Positions 1-7,647 of a stretch of 64,000 nucleotides of DNA are shown here, one piece after another (position 1 is the stretch's first letter; each line of letters opens with the position of its first letter). Position numbers and translations under genes: made by a program. Location of the stretch: NCBI RefSeq assembly GCF_014202425.1, contig NZ_JACHGT010000012.1:1-64000 (forward strand), in the 5' to 3' direction. A model generated the notes under the pieces. The model had not been told where the DNA came from and searched no databases. It worked only from the letters and a program-made list of their open reading frames with translations. The stretch comes from Phytomonospora endophytica. GTDB taxonomy: Bacteria > Actinomycetota > Actinomycetes > Mycobacteriales > Micromonosporaceae.

Positions 1-463
1 CAGAACCTTCGTGTTGCACCAATCCCTGGCCGAAGCGACGGAGACACACGCAAGTGGATCGAGGGGACCAGTCGCGCTACGCGCGACAACAACCAACCCA
101 CCCCCCAAAAGTCACGGCCCTGCCACAAGCACCCCTCCCCCAGCAGACAGCGAGCCCCAAGCGGAAGACGAAGGCCACGTACGACAGCGAACGCAAGCAC
201 TAGATGCGAACACGACGACAAACACGAGAGGTAGACGCAGGGACGAACCCAAACACGAGAGATGCGTGCAAGCACGAAGGCGAGCGCGGAAAGTCAGCGG
301 TGAGCGGGAGCCCAGGTAATGGATGCGAGCGCGAAAGAAGGACGCGAAGGCAAGGCGAGCGCAGGCAGCGAACACGAACCCGAAACCAAGCGCGAGAAGC
401 ACCGGCAAGCACGAGACACGAGCCAAGCCCGAACCCCGCACCCCGCACCCCCAAGAGCGCCCC
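1..463. other. Non-coding, compositionally unusual stretch
   Basis: I see no convincing gene here. The possible reading frames lack the third-position G/C pattern of real genes in this window and show no domain. From about 120 to 460 the plus strand is unusually rich in A and C for this genome and is built of short imperfect repeats: AACACGAGAG occurs twice about 30 bases apart (near 221 and 252), and GCAAGCACGA or close variants recur near 192, 268 and 404. It lies 3' of the minus-strand glucoamylase-like gene, so it could be a decayed gene or a 3' untranslated region. The left edge is cut by the window. Confidence 0.5.
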
Positions 464-2266
464 CTACCCCTCCCCCAACGCCAAAGCCGCGTGCACCAAC
501 GTCAGGTGACTGAACGCCTGCGGGAAGTTCCCCACCTGCCGCCCGATGTGCGGGTCGTACTCCTCGGCCAGCAACCCCAGGTCGTTGGTCAGCCCCAGCA
601 GTTCTTCGAACAGCTCCTTCGCCTCGTGCTTGCGTCCGCTGTCGGCGAGCGACTTCACGAGCCAGAAGCTGCACGCGAGGAACGCCCCTTCGCCCGGTGG
701 CAGTCCGTCGACCGTCCCCTCCGGCGTCATCGCGTGCGTGAGGTATCGCCACACGAGTGGGCCTTGCCGCAGTTCCCGGTTGACGGCTTCGACCGTCCCC
801 AGGACTCTGGGGTCGTCTTCGGGCAGGAAGCCCATGGAGCCGATTTCCAGGAGGGCGGCGTCGACGGTGCCGGATCCGTAGTACTGGGTGAACGAGTTGA
901 GCTCTTCGTCGAAGCCTTTCGCGAGTACTTCGTTGCGGATCTCGTCTCGTGTCTTCTTCCAGCGTTCGACGTTGCCGGGGAGTTTGTGCTTCTCCACGGC
1001 TTTGACGGCGCGGTCGAAGGCGACCCAGCTCATGACGCGGGAGTGGGTGAACGGCCTGGGTTCGCCGCGCATCTCCCAGATGCCGCTGTCGGGTTGGTGC
1101 CAGCGTTCGGCGAGGCTGTCGACGAGCGTCGCCTGGAGGGGCCAGGAGAAGTCGTCTTCGGCGAGTCCGCTGTCGCGGGCGACGGCGAGCGCGTCCATGA
1201 CCTCGCCGTAGACGTCGAACTGGACTTGTCCGTGGGCGGCGTTGCCGATTCTGACGGGGGCGGAGCCGAAGTAGCCGGGGAGCCAGTCGGCGGTCCATTC
1301 GGAGAGGCGTCTTTCCCCTCCGACGCCGTACATGATCTGGAGGTCTTCGGGGTCGCCGGCGACGGTCCTGAGCAGCCAGGCGCGCCAGGCGCGGGCCTCG
1401 TCGCGGAATCCGGTGTCCAGCAGGGATCGCAGTGACAGGGCGGCGTCGCGCAGCCAGCAGAAGCGGTAGTCCCAGTTGCGGGGTCCGCCGACCTGTTCGG
1501 GGAGCGACGTCGTGGGTGCGGCGACCATGCCACCGGTTTCGGCGTAGGTGAGGGCCTTCAGTGTCAGCAGTGACCGCAGGACGATGTCGCGGTAGGGCCC
1601 GTTGTAGCTGCAGCGCTCCGACCACGCGTGCCAGTAGCCGAGGGTCGCCTTGAGGCGCTCGTCGGTGTCGTGGCAGCGCGGAAGCCTTTCGTGCGAGGGA
1701 TACCAGGTCATGGAGAAGTCCAGGACTGTTCCCTTGTGGACGGTGAAGGTGCCGCTGTGGCGGTGGTCGGAGGCGTCGGGCAGGACGTCGCCGCGCAGGC
1801 AGAGCGCGTCGGGGCCGGCGACGGCGCTGATCGCCTCGCGGCCTTCGTGGTCGTGGACCCTCCGCACCCACGGCCGGATACGGCCGTAGTCGAAGCGCAG
1901 CACGAACTCCTGTCCCATCTCGACGGTGCCGTCGATGCCTTCGACGCGGCGGAACAGGTCGGCGCGGCGGTCGCGCGGGGGCATGAAGTCGGTGACGCGC
2001 ACGCGACCGGTCGGTGTCCTGAACTCCGTCTCCAGCACCAGCGAGGACCCGACGTAGCGGCGGGTCGCGGTGGCGCGTTCGTCGGTCGGCGCGATCTTCC
2101 AGCGGCCGTTCTCGGAGTCACCGAGGATCGCCGCGAAGACCGCGCCGGAATCGAAGCGGGGCAGGCACAACCAGTCGATCGAGCCGTCGAGCCCGACGAG
2201 CGCGGCCGTACTCAGGTCACCGAGCAGCGCGTACTGCTCAATCGGCAGAGGCATGCGTCCCATCAT
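464..2266 (-). CDS. GH15 family glucoamylase/trehalase-like glycoside hydrolase
   Basis: This 600-residue protein matches actinobacterial GH15 proteins that hydrolyse alpha-glucosidic bonds in trehalose or small malto-oligosaccharides. The N-terminal 50 residues carry the trehalase-like N-domain signature (IDWLCLPRFDSGAVFAAILG). The (alpha/alpha)6 barrel motif RNWDYRFCWLRDA is near residue 262. Near the C terminus LLAEEYDP (about 565) and GNFPQAFSHL (about 576) surround the expected catalytic base. No signal peptide is seen, so it is probably cytoplasmic, consistent with trehalose or storage-glucan turnover. Three ATGs lie within 12 bases; the third (2254) follows GGGA and gives MPLPIEQYALLGD, so the true start may be there. 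It lies beside a stress-sigma island, but substrate cannot be decided from sequence. Confidence 0.9.
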   Translation of the reverse strand: MMGRMPLPIEQYALLGDLSTAALVGLDGSIDWLCLPRFDSGAVFAAILGDSENGRWKIAPTDERATATRRYVGSSLVLETEFRTPTGRVRVTDFMPPRDRRADLFRRVEGIDGTVEMGQEFVLRFDYGRIRPWVRRVHDHEGREAISAVAGPDALCLRGDVLPDASDHRHSGTFTVHKGTVLDFSMTWYPSHERLPRCHDTDERLKATLGYWHAWSERCSYNGPYRDIVLRSLLTLKALTYAETGGMVAAPTTSLPEQVGGPRNWDYRFCWLRDAALSLRSLLDTGFRDEARAWRAWLLRTVAGDPEDLQIMYGVGGERRLSEWTADWLPGYFGSAPVRIGNAAHGQVQFDVYGEVMDALAVARDSGLAEDDFSWPLQATLVDSLAERWHQPDSGIWEMRGEPRPFTHSRVMSWVAFDRAVKAVEKHKLPGNVERWKKTRDEIRNEVLAKGFDEELNSFTQYYGSGTVDAALLEIGSMGFLPEDDPRVLGTVEAVNRELRQGPLVWRYLTHAMTPEGTVDGLPPGEGAFLACSFWLVKSLADSGRKHEAKELFEELLGLTNDLGLLAEEYDPHIGRQVGNFPQAFSHLTLVHAALALGEG

Positions 2267-2302
2267 GCCGCCCGCACGCCCGTCCCGTCAGGCGAAGACG
2301 GG

Positions 2303-4678
2303 TCAACGCGTGCGGGCGCGACGTCGGGATAAGCCCGTGATCGTTCCCGCCACCAGGGAAAGAGCGACCTCGGCGCCGGTCACGGCGCGTTCGCGCAGGT
2401 CGGCCAGAATCCCCTCCGGCTCGGGGTGTTCACATGACAGGAGCGCGCCGAGGGCCTCGGCGGGACTCACTCCGCCACTGGTGAGCAGGCTCTCGGTGTA
2501 GAGCACGAGCCGGTCGCCGACCGACACCGCCGCCTCGTTGCCGGTGTAGTCGAGCCCTTCGGCCGACCCGACCGGCAACCCCAGCGCACCGGGCACCACC
2601 TGTCCGGTGCCGCCGCGAGGGCAGCGGATCAGGGCGCCCTGGCCCGCAGCGGCCCAGGCGACCGTCCCGTTCTTTCCGTCGACGATGGCGACCGTGACCG
2701 CCGCCGTCCGGCCCGGCTCCAACCGCGCCGACAGGGCGTTCAGCGCCGTCAGCAGCGCACCCGGCGTGAGCCCGGCCAACCCGTAGGCGACGGCCGCGTG
2801 GCGCAGCCGCTGCCCGGTCAGGGCCGAGTCGGGACCGTGCGTCTCACCGACGGCGAGGAAGACCCGGCCGTCGGGGAGTTCCAGCAGGTCGAACCAGCAG
2901 TCGAGGACCGGCGCCTCGGGCCCGGCCAGGAGACCGCCGACGCTGAAACCACCGGCTTCGAGCCGCCCGTCGCGGGCGGCGAGTTCGTTGATGCGCGAAT
3001 CGAGACGGCGTCGCCCCGAACCGGCCCCGGCCCGGCCCGGCCTGCCCCGCTCCTCACCACCGGCCACGCCCGCCATGTCGCGGACCGTTCCCGCGACACC
3101 CGCGAGCGCCTCTTCCTCCAGTCGTGGCGTCACCGTCAGCGCGAACCGCCGTCCCGCGATCCGGCCGACCCCGCGGACCTCCGCGGTGAGCGTGCGGCCT
3201 TTGACGAGGGTGTCGTCGATCTCGACGAGGAGGCGGGCGAGGTCGTCGGGGTCGATGAGCTCGCCGACCTGCCCGGCGGGCAGCGGGCCGTCCTTCTCAA
3301 CGCGGCCGAGGAGACGGAACAGCCCCGGGGACCACACGGTGTGCCCGGTCAGCGAGTCCCAGCGGAAGGAACCGGCGTCGCCGGCGATCTCGGAGAGCAC
3401 GAGCTGCTCGTGCATGAGTTCGGCGTCGCCGCGCACCCGGCAGGTCACCAGGACCCGGTCCCACAGGCGGATCGCGCGCAGATCGAAGAGGTAGGAGTGG
3501 CGGGTGCCCTCGAAGGCGGCGTCGGCGTAGAGACCGTCGAGCCCCTGCGGTTCACCGGACTCGGCGACCTCGGCGAGCCAGGGCACGAGCCGGCGGCTGC
3601 CCAGGTGCGGGAGGAAGGTCAGCAGGCTGCCCTGCGCGTCGGACAGGCCTTCGATGTCGCCGAGGGCGCGGGCGGCGATCCCGGCGGCCTCGACGCGGAA
3701 GTCCACGATCTGGTCGTCCCCGCCGTAGATGGGGGCGAGCAGCACGGCCGGGTTGACGAAGACGTCGAGCATCAGCGGGAGGACCGAACTGCCGATCGTG
3801 GTCTCCTCCATGCCCCCGAAGGTCTGGAGGGAGGACAGTTCCTGGCAGCGACGCGCGGTGGGCTCGGCGAGCGCGAGGAGGTTGGCGCGGCCTTCGTCGT
3901 CGAGCACGTGCGCCCGTTCCCAGAAGACTTCGAGGACGCCGAGGACGCTGTCCTCGCCGATCAGGGGGAGCGCGGCGAGGCCCTGCACGGAGCGGGGCGC
4001 GACGGTCGCCGGGAACTCGTGGTGGAGGGTCTCGGAGTCGGTGATCAGGACCGGCCGGCGCAGGCGCACGGCCTCGACCATGGGCAGGCCCTCGATCGGT
4101 GGTACCCGCGACCAGCGGCTGCGCAGTTCGGAGGGCAGTCCGCTGGCCCCGGCCAGGCGGAGGGCGCCGTCGGCGTCGAGGAGCATCAGGACGACGGTGG
4201 CGGGCGCGGGCCAGCCGAGGGTGGAGGCGGCGACGGCGTCGGCGATCTCGTCGAAGTTGAGGGCGGCCTCGACACGCCCGGCGAGCAGCCGCCGCCGCGC
4301 GGTGGGCTCCGCGAGGTTCTCGGCGAGGTCGGTGGCGTAGCCGCCCACGTCGGTGGCCGACTGCGGGAAGCGGGTGAGGATCTCCGCGCCGGCGATGTCC
4401 TCGATGGCGGCGGGGTCGAGTTCGGGGCTGCGGCCGGCGACGAGCGCGGCGGCGAGTTCGGCGAGTTTCACGTTGGAGTGCGTGGACAGTTCGATGAGCT
4501 GGGTGAAGGCGTCTTCGGGGCTCACCGAGAGGCGCTCGGCGAGGATCCCCTTGGCCTGTTCGATCACCGCGCGGTTGCGCATGGCACGGCGCAGTCCGTC
4601 GCGTTCTTTTCGCAGCCTGGACACGGTGCTCGAAAGCTTGTCGAGGGCGTTGTCAGGGGCGTCCACGGGCTCGGTCAC
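2303..4678 (-). CDS. ANTAR-GAF-PAS regulator with degenerate SpoIIE/PP2C phosphatase domain
   Basis: This is a multi-domain protein of about 790 residues. An N-terminal coiled region and ANTAR-type helix bundle (RNRAVIEQAKGILAERL, then a three-helix tail) occupies about residues 20-80. A GAF domain (about 135-290) and a PAS-like segment around FRWDSLTGHTVWSPGLF follow. The last 200 residues are a SpoIIE-like PP2C fold. ANTAR normally binds RNA and SpoIIE domains normally dephosphorylate anti-anti-sigma factors. Here the metal-binding motifs are altered: the usual GDVxGHG reads GETHGPD and LYTDGL reads LYTESL, so activity is doubtful. I chose the GTG at 4678 because an upstream ATG (4783) would overlap the divergent GPGG gene start and leave no promoter space. 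Regulation of the neighbouring SigB-like factor is an inference. Confidence 0.8.
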   Translation of the reverse strand: MTEPVDAPDNALDKLSSTVSRLRKERDGLRRAMRNRAVIEQAKGILAERLSVSPEDAFTQLIELSTHSNVKLAELAAALVAGRSPELDPAAIEDIAGAEILTRFPQSATDVGGYATDLAENLAEPTARRRLLAGRVEAALNFDEIADAVAASTLGWPAPATVVLMLLDADGALRLAGASGLPSELRSRWSRVPPIEGLPMVEAVRLRRPVLITDSETLHHEFPATVAPRSVQGLAALPLIGEDSVLGVLEVFWERAHVLDDEGRANLLALAEPTARRCQELSSLQTFGGMEETTIGSSVLPLMLDVFVNPAVLLAPIYGGDDQIVDFRVEAAGIAARALGDIEGLSDAQGSLLTFLPHLGSRRLVPWLAEVAESGEPQGLDGLYADAAFEGTRHSYLFDLRAIRLWDRVLVTCRVRGDAELMHEQLVLSEIAGDAGSFRWDSLTGHTVWSPGLFRLLGRVEKDGPLPAGQVGELIDPDDLARLLVEIDDTLVKGRTLTAEVRGVGRIAGRRFALTVTPRLEEEALAGVAGTVRDMAGVAGGEERGRPGRAGAGSGRRRLDSRINELAARDGRLEAGGFSVGGLLAGPEAPVLDCWFDLLELPDGRVFLAVGETHGPDSALTGQRLRHAAVAYGLAGLTPGALLTALNALSARLEPGRTAAVTVAIVDGKNGTVAWAAAGQGALIRCPRGGTGQVVPGALGLPVGSAEGLDYTGNEAAVSVGDRLVLYTESLLTSGGVSPAEALGALLSCEHPEPEGILADLRERAVTGAEVALSLVAGTITGLSRRRARTR

Positions 4679-4745
4679 GGGTTCAGTGGAGCGGAAAAAC
4701 CGGCGCTTGTCCAGCTTCGGTCGATCATGGACTTTTGGGCCGCGT

Positions 4746-4772
4746 GGTTTCGCTCTCGACGGGGGCGGGTAA
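4746..4772 (+). promoter_or_regulatory. SigB/SigF-type promoter (GGTTT-N16-GGGTAA)
   Basis: GGTTT at 4746-4750 is followed by exactly 16 bases and GGGTAA. This matches the actinobacterial SigB/SigF-type consensus GGTTT-N15-17-GGGTA. The expected transcription start is about 4779, only a few bases before the ATG of the GPGG gene at 4782, so the message is probably leaderless or nearly so. Confidence 0.7.
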
Positions 4773-4781
4773 CCGGTGTTC

Positions 4782-4925
4782 ATGGAATTTATTCTCTGGA
4801 TTCTCGCCGTGATCCTGGTCGTCTCGGGGATCGTCGCCCTCTTCAGGCGCGAACTCCTCTGGGGCATCGTCCTCATCGTCATCGGCCTGCTCGTCGGGCC
4901 CGGCGGGGTAAGCATCTTCACCTGA
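4782..4925 (+). CDS. GPGG-motif small membrane protein (47 residues)
   Basis: This ORF encodes a 47-residue protein with two hydrophobic helices (about residues 3-20 and 26-40) split by an RRE turn, and ending GPGGVSIFT. The C-terminal GPGG motif with a following S-x-F defines a small actinobacterial membrane protein family of unknown function. A SigB/F-type promoter lies directly upstream and a strong rho-independent terminator directly downstream, so it looks like a self-contained stress-induced transcription unit. It is too short for ordinary ORF cut-offs and is easily missed. It lies divergently from the degenerate PP2C regulator and upstream of the sigma factor gene. Confidence 0.85.
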   Translation: MEFILWILAVILVVSGIVALFRRELLWGIVLIVIGLLVGPGGVSIFT

Positions 4926-4949
4926 CATAGGCGTACTCACACATCCATG

Positions 4950-4980
4950 ACGGCCGGTACCTCGCGTACCGGCCGTTTTC
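4950..4980 (+). terminator. Rho-independent terminator after the GPGG gene
   Basis: A perfect 11-bp stem (ACGGCCGGTAC pairing with GTACCGGCCGT) with the 5-base loop CTCGC is followed directly by TTTTC. It starts 25 bases after the GPGG stop codon. It is one of only two hairpins in the window with a clear T-run. Confidence 0.85.
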
Positions 4981-5267
4981 ATGTCTTCTCGGCCCTTCTT
5001 CCGTCATACCGCTCTTCCCATCGCCGGAAGAACTTGCTATGGTCGTTGACAGAAGAGCGGACTTCGCGTCCGAGGTCTAGACCCGGCCTCGTCGAGTGCG
5101 CCCCTCTTCGAAGGCGGGTGATCCCGCCGCAGCGCGGATGACGCGCCTTCGTGACGGAGGCCGCCCGCGTAGGCGCTCCAAAACCGGGCGCCGCCGCCCC
5201 ACACCACCGTATGCACGCGCGCCGGGCCACGCCCCGTGCGGCAACGGATCCTCGATGGAGGTGGACC

Positions 5268-6095
5268 ATGTCCACGATCATTGAACGCACCCCCAAGAAC
5301 ACCGCCCGCCGCAGCGAGCTCGTCGACGACGAGGTGCGAAACCTGCTCGACCGTCTCGCGGCCCTTCCGGCCGGTGCCCCCGAGCGGCAGCCGCTCCGCA
5401 ACGACATCGTTCGTCGCACCCTCCCCCTGGCCGACCGGCTGGCCAGGCGTTTCGCCCACCGCGGCGAACCGCTCGACGACCTCGTCCAGGTCGCCCGGGT
5501 GGGACTGCTGAAGTCGGTGGAGGGTTTCGACCCGGCCCGCGGCAGCGGGTTCATCGGCTACGCCGTTCCGACGATTCTCGGTGAACTCAAGCGCCATTTC
5601 CGGGACAAGGGCTGGAGCATGCGCGTCCCGCGTCGGCTCCAGGAGGCGATGGTGACCGTCAACGCCGCGATCGACCCGCTCAGCCAGCAGCTCGGCCGTA
5701 CCCCGAGCGTCGACGACCTCGCCGATCACCTCGGCATGGAAGCCGAGCTCGTGCGGGCCGGGATGGAATGCGCGCACGCGTACGCGGCGATGTCGCTGCA
5801 CACCCCGACCGAGCATGAGGGCGGCCGGGAACTCCTCGACCTCATCGGGCACGAGGACCCCGCGCTCGACGCCGCCGAGGCGCGCCTCGCGGTGCAGCCG
5901 CTGCTGGAGAAGCTTCCGGCTCGCGAGCGCAGCATCATGGTGATGCGTTTCTTCAACGGGATGACGCAGGCGCAGATCGCCACGCGGGTGCACCTGTCGC
6001 AGATGCACGTGTCGCGGTTGATCACCCGCAATCTCGGGCGGATGCGCGAGTGGCTGTCGGGTGGCGGCAAGCATGCATCGGCGGCGAACGGGTAG
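5268..6095 (+). CDS. RNA polymerase sigma factor, SigB/SigF/SigG family
   Basis: This 275-residue sigma-70 family group 3 protein has the general-stress SigB/F architecture. Region 2 carries DDLVQVARVGLLKSVEGFDP and a GELKRHFRD segment typical of SigB/F/G. Region 3 has RTPSVDDLADHLG. Region 4 has the helix-turn-helix MTQAQIATRVHLSQMHVSRL. The chosen ATG follows GGAGG by six bases; the frame is open upstream but that sequence is not protein-like. Such factors direct polymerase to GTTT/GGGTA promoters, and four such promoters lie within 4 kb. No RsbW-like anti-sigma or RsbV-like antagonist gene is present in the window. It is probably cotranscribed with the following CBS gene, 34 bases downstream. 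Confidence 0.95.
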   Translation: MSTIIERTPKNTARRSELVDDEVRNLLDRLAALPAGAPERQPLRNDIVRRTLPLADRLARRFAHRGEPLDDLVQVARVGLLKSVEGFDPARGSGFIGYAVPTILGELKRHFRDKGWSMRVPRRLQEAMVTVNAAIDPLSQQLGRTPSVDDLADHLGMEAELVRAGMECAHAYAAMSLHTPTEHEGGRELLDLIGHEDPALDAAEARLAVQPLLEKLPARERSIMVMRFFNGMTQAQIATRVHLSQMHVSRLITRNLGRMREWLSGGGKHASAANG

Positions 6096-6129
6096 TCGAC
6101 TCCGGTAGAGACGAACCTAGGAGGCCCCC

Positions 6130-6552
6130 ATGGCACAGCTCGTACGGAACGTCATGACACGCGATCCGGTCTGCGTCACGGCCGACACTCCGGTGACGAT
6201 CGCCGCGAAGCGGATGCGCGACCACGACATCGGTGACGTCCTGGTGATGTCCGGTGATGAACTGCGGGGCATCGTGACCGACCGGGACATCGTCGTCCGG
6301 GGCCTGGCGACGGGCGTTGACATGGACCTCGCGAGGGTCGGCGACCTCGCCACTCCGCAACCGGCGTGCGTCAGTCCGCAGGATCCGGCCGAGATGGCCG
6401 TGCGGATCATGCGGGAACTCAGCGTCCGCAGGCTGCCCGTCTGCGACGCGGACGGAACACCGGTCGGAGTGGTCTCGCTCGGCGACCTCGCCGTCGAACA
6501 CGATCCCCACTCGGCCCTGGCCGAGATCAGCGAGTCCACTCCGAACGTCTGA
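6130..6552 (+). CDS. CBS-domain protein
   Basis: This 140-residue protein consists of two CBS motifs and little else. The first covers about residues 5-60 (VMTRDPVCVTADTPVTIAAK, then a GIVTDRD turn) and the second about 70-125 (CVSPQDPAEMAV, LPVCDADGTPVGVVSLGDLA). Stand-alone CBS pairs bind adenosyl ligands such as AMP or ATP and are common in actinobacterial stress regulons. A strong AGGAGG ribosome site lies upstream. It sits between the sigma factor and a SRPBCC gene in the same orientation with a 10-base gap to the latter, which suggests an operon. Ligand and partner are unknown. Confidence 0.92.
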   Translation: MAQLVRNVMTRDPVCVTADTPVTIAAKRMRDHDIGDVLVMSGDELRGIVTDRDIVVRGLATGVDMDLARVGDLATPQPACVSPQDPAEMAVRIMRELSVRRLPVCDADGTPVGVVSLGDLAVEHDPHSALAEISESTPNV

Positions 6553-6562
6553 CGGAGGACCG

Positions 6563-7027
6563 ATGAGCACCATCACCGAGAGCGTCACGATCGATGCCCC
6601 TGCCCGAGCCGCCTATGAGCAATGGGCGGCCTATGAGACCCTGCCGCGTTTCTCCGACGGCGTGATCAACGTCGAACGGCGAGGCGAGGACGTCACCCAC
6701 TGGACGGTCAGCATCGCCGGTGTCACCCGGGAGTTCGACGCCCAGGTCCTGGAACGGATCCCGGGCCGGCGGCTGGCGTGGCGGTCCCTCGACGGACCGC
6801 GTCACGCCGGGGCGCTGGAGTTCGAGGCCCTCGACGACAACACGACCCGCGTCACCGCGCGGATGGACCTCGCGCCGGAGGGCTTCGCCGAGACCGCGGC
6901 GGACAAGCTCGGCGTGATCAACATCCGGGTCCGGCGCGACCTTCAGCAGTTCAAGCACTACATGGAGGACGGCGGCCGCCATGAGCCGCAGACCTGGCAG
7001 GACCAGTGGCACGAGCCGCCCCTGTAG
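6563..7027 (+). CDS. SRPBCC (START/Bet v 1-like, polyketide-cyclase) family protein
   Basis: This 154-residue protein opens with TITESVTIDAPARAAYEQWAAYE-type sequence, the first strand and helix of the SRPBCC fold. Then come alternating strands (HWTVSIAGVTREFDAQV) and a long C-terminal helix ending in RRDLQQFKHYME. Relatives annotated as cyclase/dehydrase proteins bind small hydrophobic ligands in a deep pocket. The start was chosen at the ATG after GGAGGACCG, ten bases after the CBS stop. Its place in the sigma-factor cluster points to a stress role, but no ligand can be named. The C-terminal WQDQWHEPP tail is also found in short stress-associated relatives, from memory only. Confidence 0.88.
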   Translation: MSTITESVTIDAPARAAYEQWAAYETLPRFSDGVINVERRGEDVTHWTVSIAGVTREFDAQVLERIPGRRLAWRSLDGPRHAGALEFEALDDNTTRVTARMDLAPEGFAETAADKLGVINIRVRRDLQQFKHYMEDGGRHEPQTWQDQWHEPPL

Positions 7028-7049
7028 AAGAAGCGGTTGGACGGTGGAA

Positions 7050-7083
7050 CGACGGCCGTGGCCCCTCGGGGTCACGGCCGTCG
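7050..7083. terminator. Bidirectional hairpin between convergent genes
   Basis: CGACGGCCGTG pairs with CACGGCCGTCG (11 bp), and the 12-base loop contains a further CCCC/GGGG pairing. There is no T-run. It lies between the stop codons of the SRPBCC gene and the convergent Rho-N-type gene and probably stops transcription from both sides. Confidence 0.6.
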
Positions 7084-7169
7084 CGTGTGCTCCGGACGCG
7101 AAGAGACGGGACGATCCCCGCCGGGCGTGGACCGTCCCGCCCGGTGGGGAGGGGAAGTCTCCCGGCCGC

Positions 7170-7502
7170 TCAGTTCGCGCCGCCCACGGCGCGCGCGAGC
7201 TGCGCCTTGTTCATCTTCGAGCGGCCCTCGATGTTCTTCTTCCTGGCCTCTTCGTAAAGCTGATCACGGGTGCGCCCGCCCGGCCCCGAGTGCGAGCGGT
7301 GTCCTCCGCGCTTCCCGGAGGAGATGTCGGTCTTCGACAACCTGCTCGCGGTCTTCGACTCGCCGTGGCGGGCCCGTTCCTTGTTCACCGTCCGCGCGGC
7401 GATCTCCTCGGCCCGGTCCTCGGAGCGGCCCGCGTCGAGTTCGCTCTCCTTCACGTGGCGGTACTGGCGTTCCCGTTTGTCGCTCCACTGGCCCCTCGGC
7501 AT
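7170..7502 (-). CDS. Rho-N-domain / 'plasmid stabilization'-type basic protein
   Basis: This 110-residue highly charged protein begins MPRGQWSDKRERQYRHVKES and ends with RTRDQLYEEARKKNIEGRSK followed by MNKAQLARAV, which is the SAP/Rho-N helix-extended-loop-helix seen at the N terminus of termination factor Rho. Close relatives are widely labelled plasmid stabilization protein in streptomycetes, a name with little experimental support. The Rho-N fold suggests nucleic-acid binding. The middle is rich in R, K, S and G and probably disordered. A SigB/F-type promoter lies 50-75 bases upstream and GAGAGAGGTGAG provides a ribosome site, so it appears to be a member of the local stress regulon. Confidence 0.85.
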   Translation of the reverse strand: MPRGQWSDKRERQYRHVKESELDAGRSEDRAEEIAARTVNKERARHGESKTASRLSKTDISSGKRGGHRSHSGPGGRTRDQLYEEARKKNIEGRSKMNKAQLARAVGGAN

Positions 7503-7552
7503 CGGTGCTCACCTCTCTCGACGTAGCTCGATTCCACTCCCACCCGGCCCCA

Positions 7553-7578
7553 TACCCGCGCGAGGCGATCGGCAAACC
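7553..7578 (-). promoter_or_regulatory. SigB/F-type promoter for the Rho-N gene
   Basis: On the minus strand GGTTT (7578-7574) is followed by exactly 16 bases and GGGTA (7557-7553). The predicted start of transcription is about 7544, leaving a leader of some 40 bases with a good ribosome site. The -35 box lies two bases from the -35 box of the divergent hemerythrin promoter. Confidence 0.7.
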
Positions 7579-7580
7579 GG

Positions 7581-7607
7581 CGTTTGCGCTGGTCCGCCAG
7601 CGGGTAA
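7581..7607 (+). promoter_or_regulatory. SigB/F-type promoter for the hemerythrin operon
   Basis: CGTTT (7581-7585), 16 bases, then GGGTAA (7602-7607). The spacing is identical to the other three promoters of this type in the island. The start would be about 7614, giving a leader of about 35 bases that includes the GAGAGGTGA ribosome site. Confidence 0.7.
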
Positions 7608-7647
7608 CCGGACAGCATGACACGATATGTGTAGAGAGGTGACTCCG

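Noticed and set aside
2798-4930. Plus-strand open frame of 710 codons opposite the PP2C-like regulator
   Set aside because: Shadow of the ANTAR-GAF-PP2C gene. The true plus-strand gene at its end is the 47-codon GPGG gene in another frame.
5046-5051. TTGACA as -35 box for the sigma factor gene
   Set aside because: No acceptable -10 element follows at 16-18 bases (the sequence there is TCCGAG), so no promoter is called.
5037-6074. Minus-strand open frame of 345 codons opposite the sigma factor
   Set aside because: The plus strand encodes a complete SigB-type sigma factor with an ideal ribosome site; the minus product has no domain.
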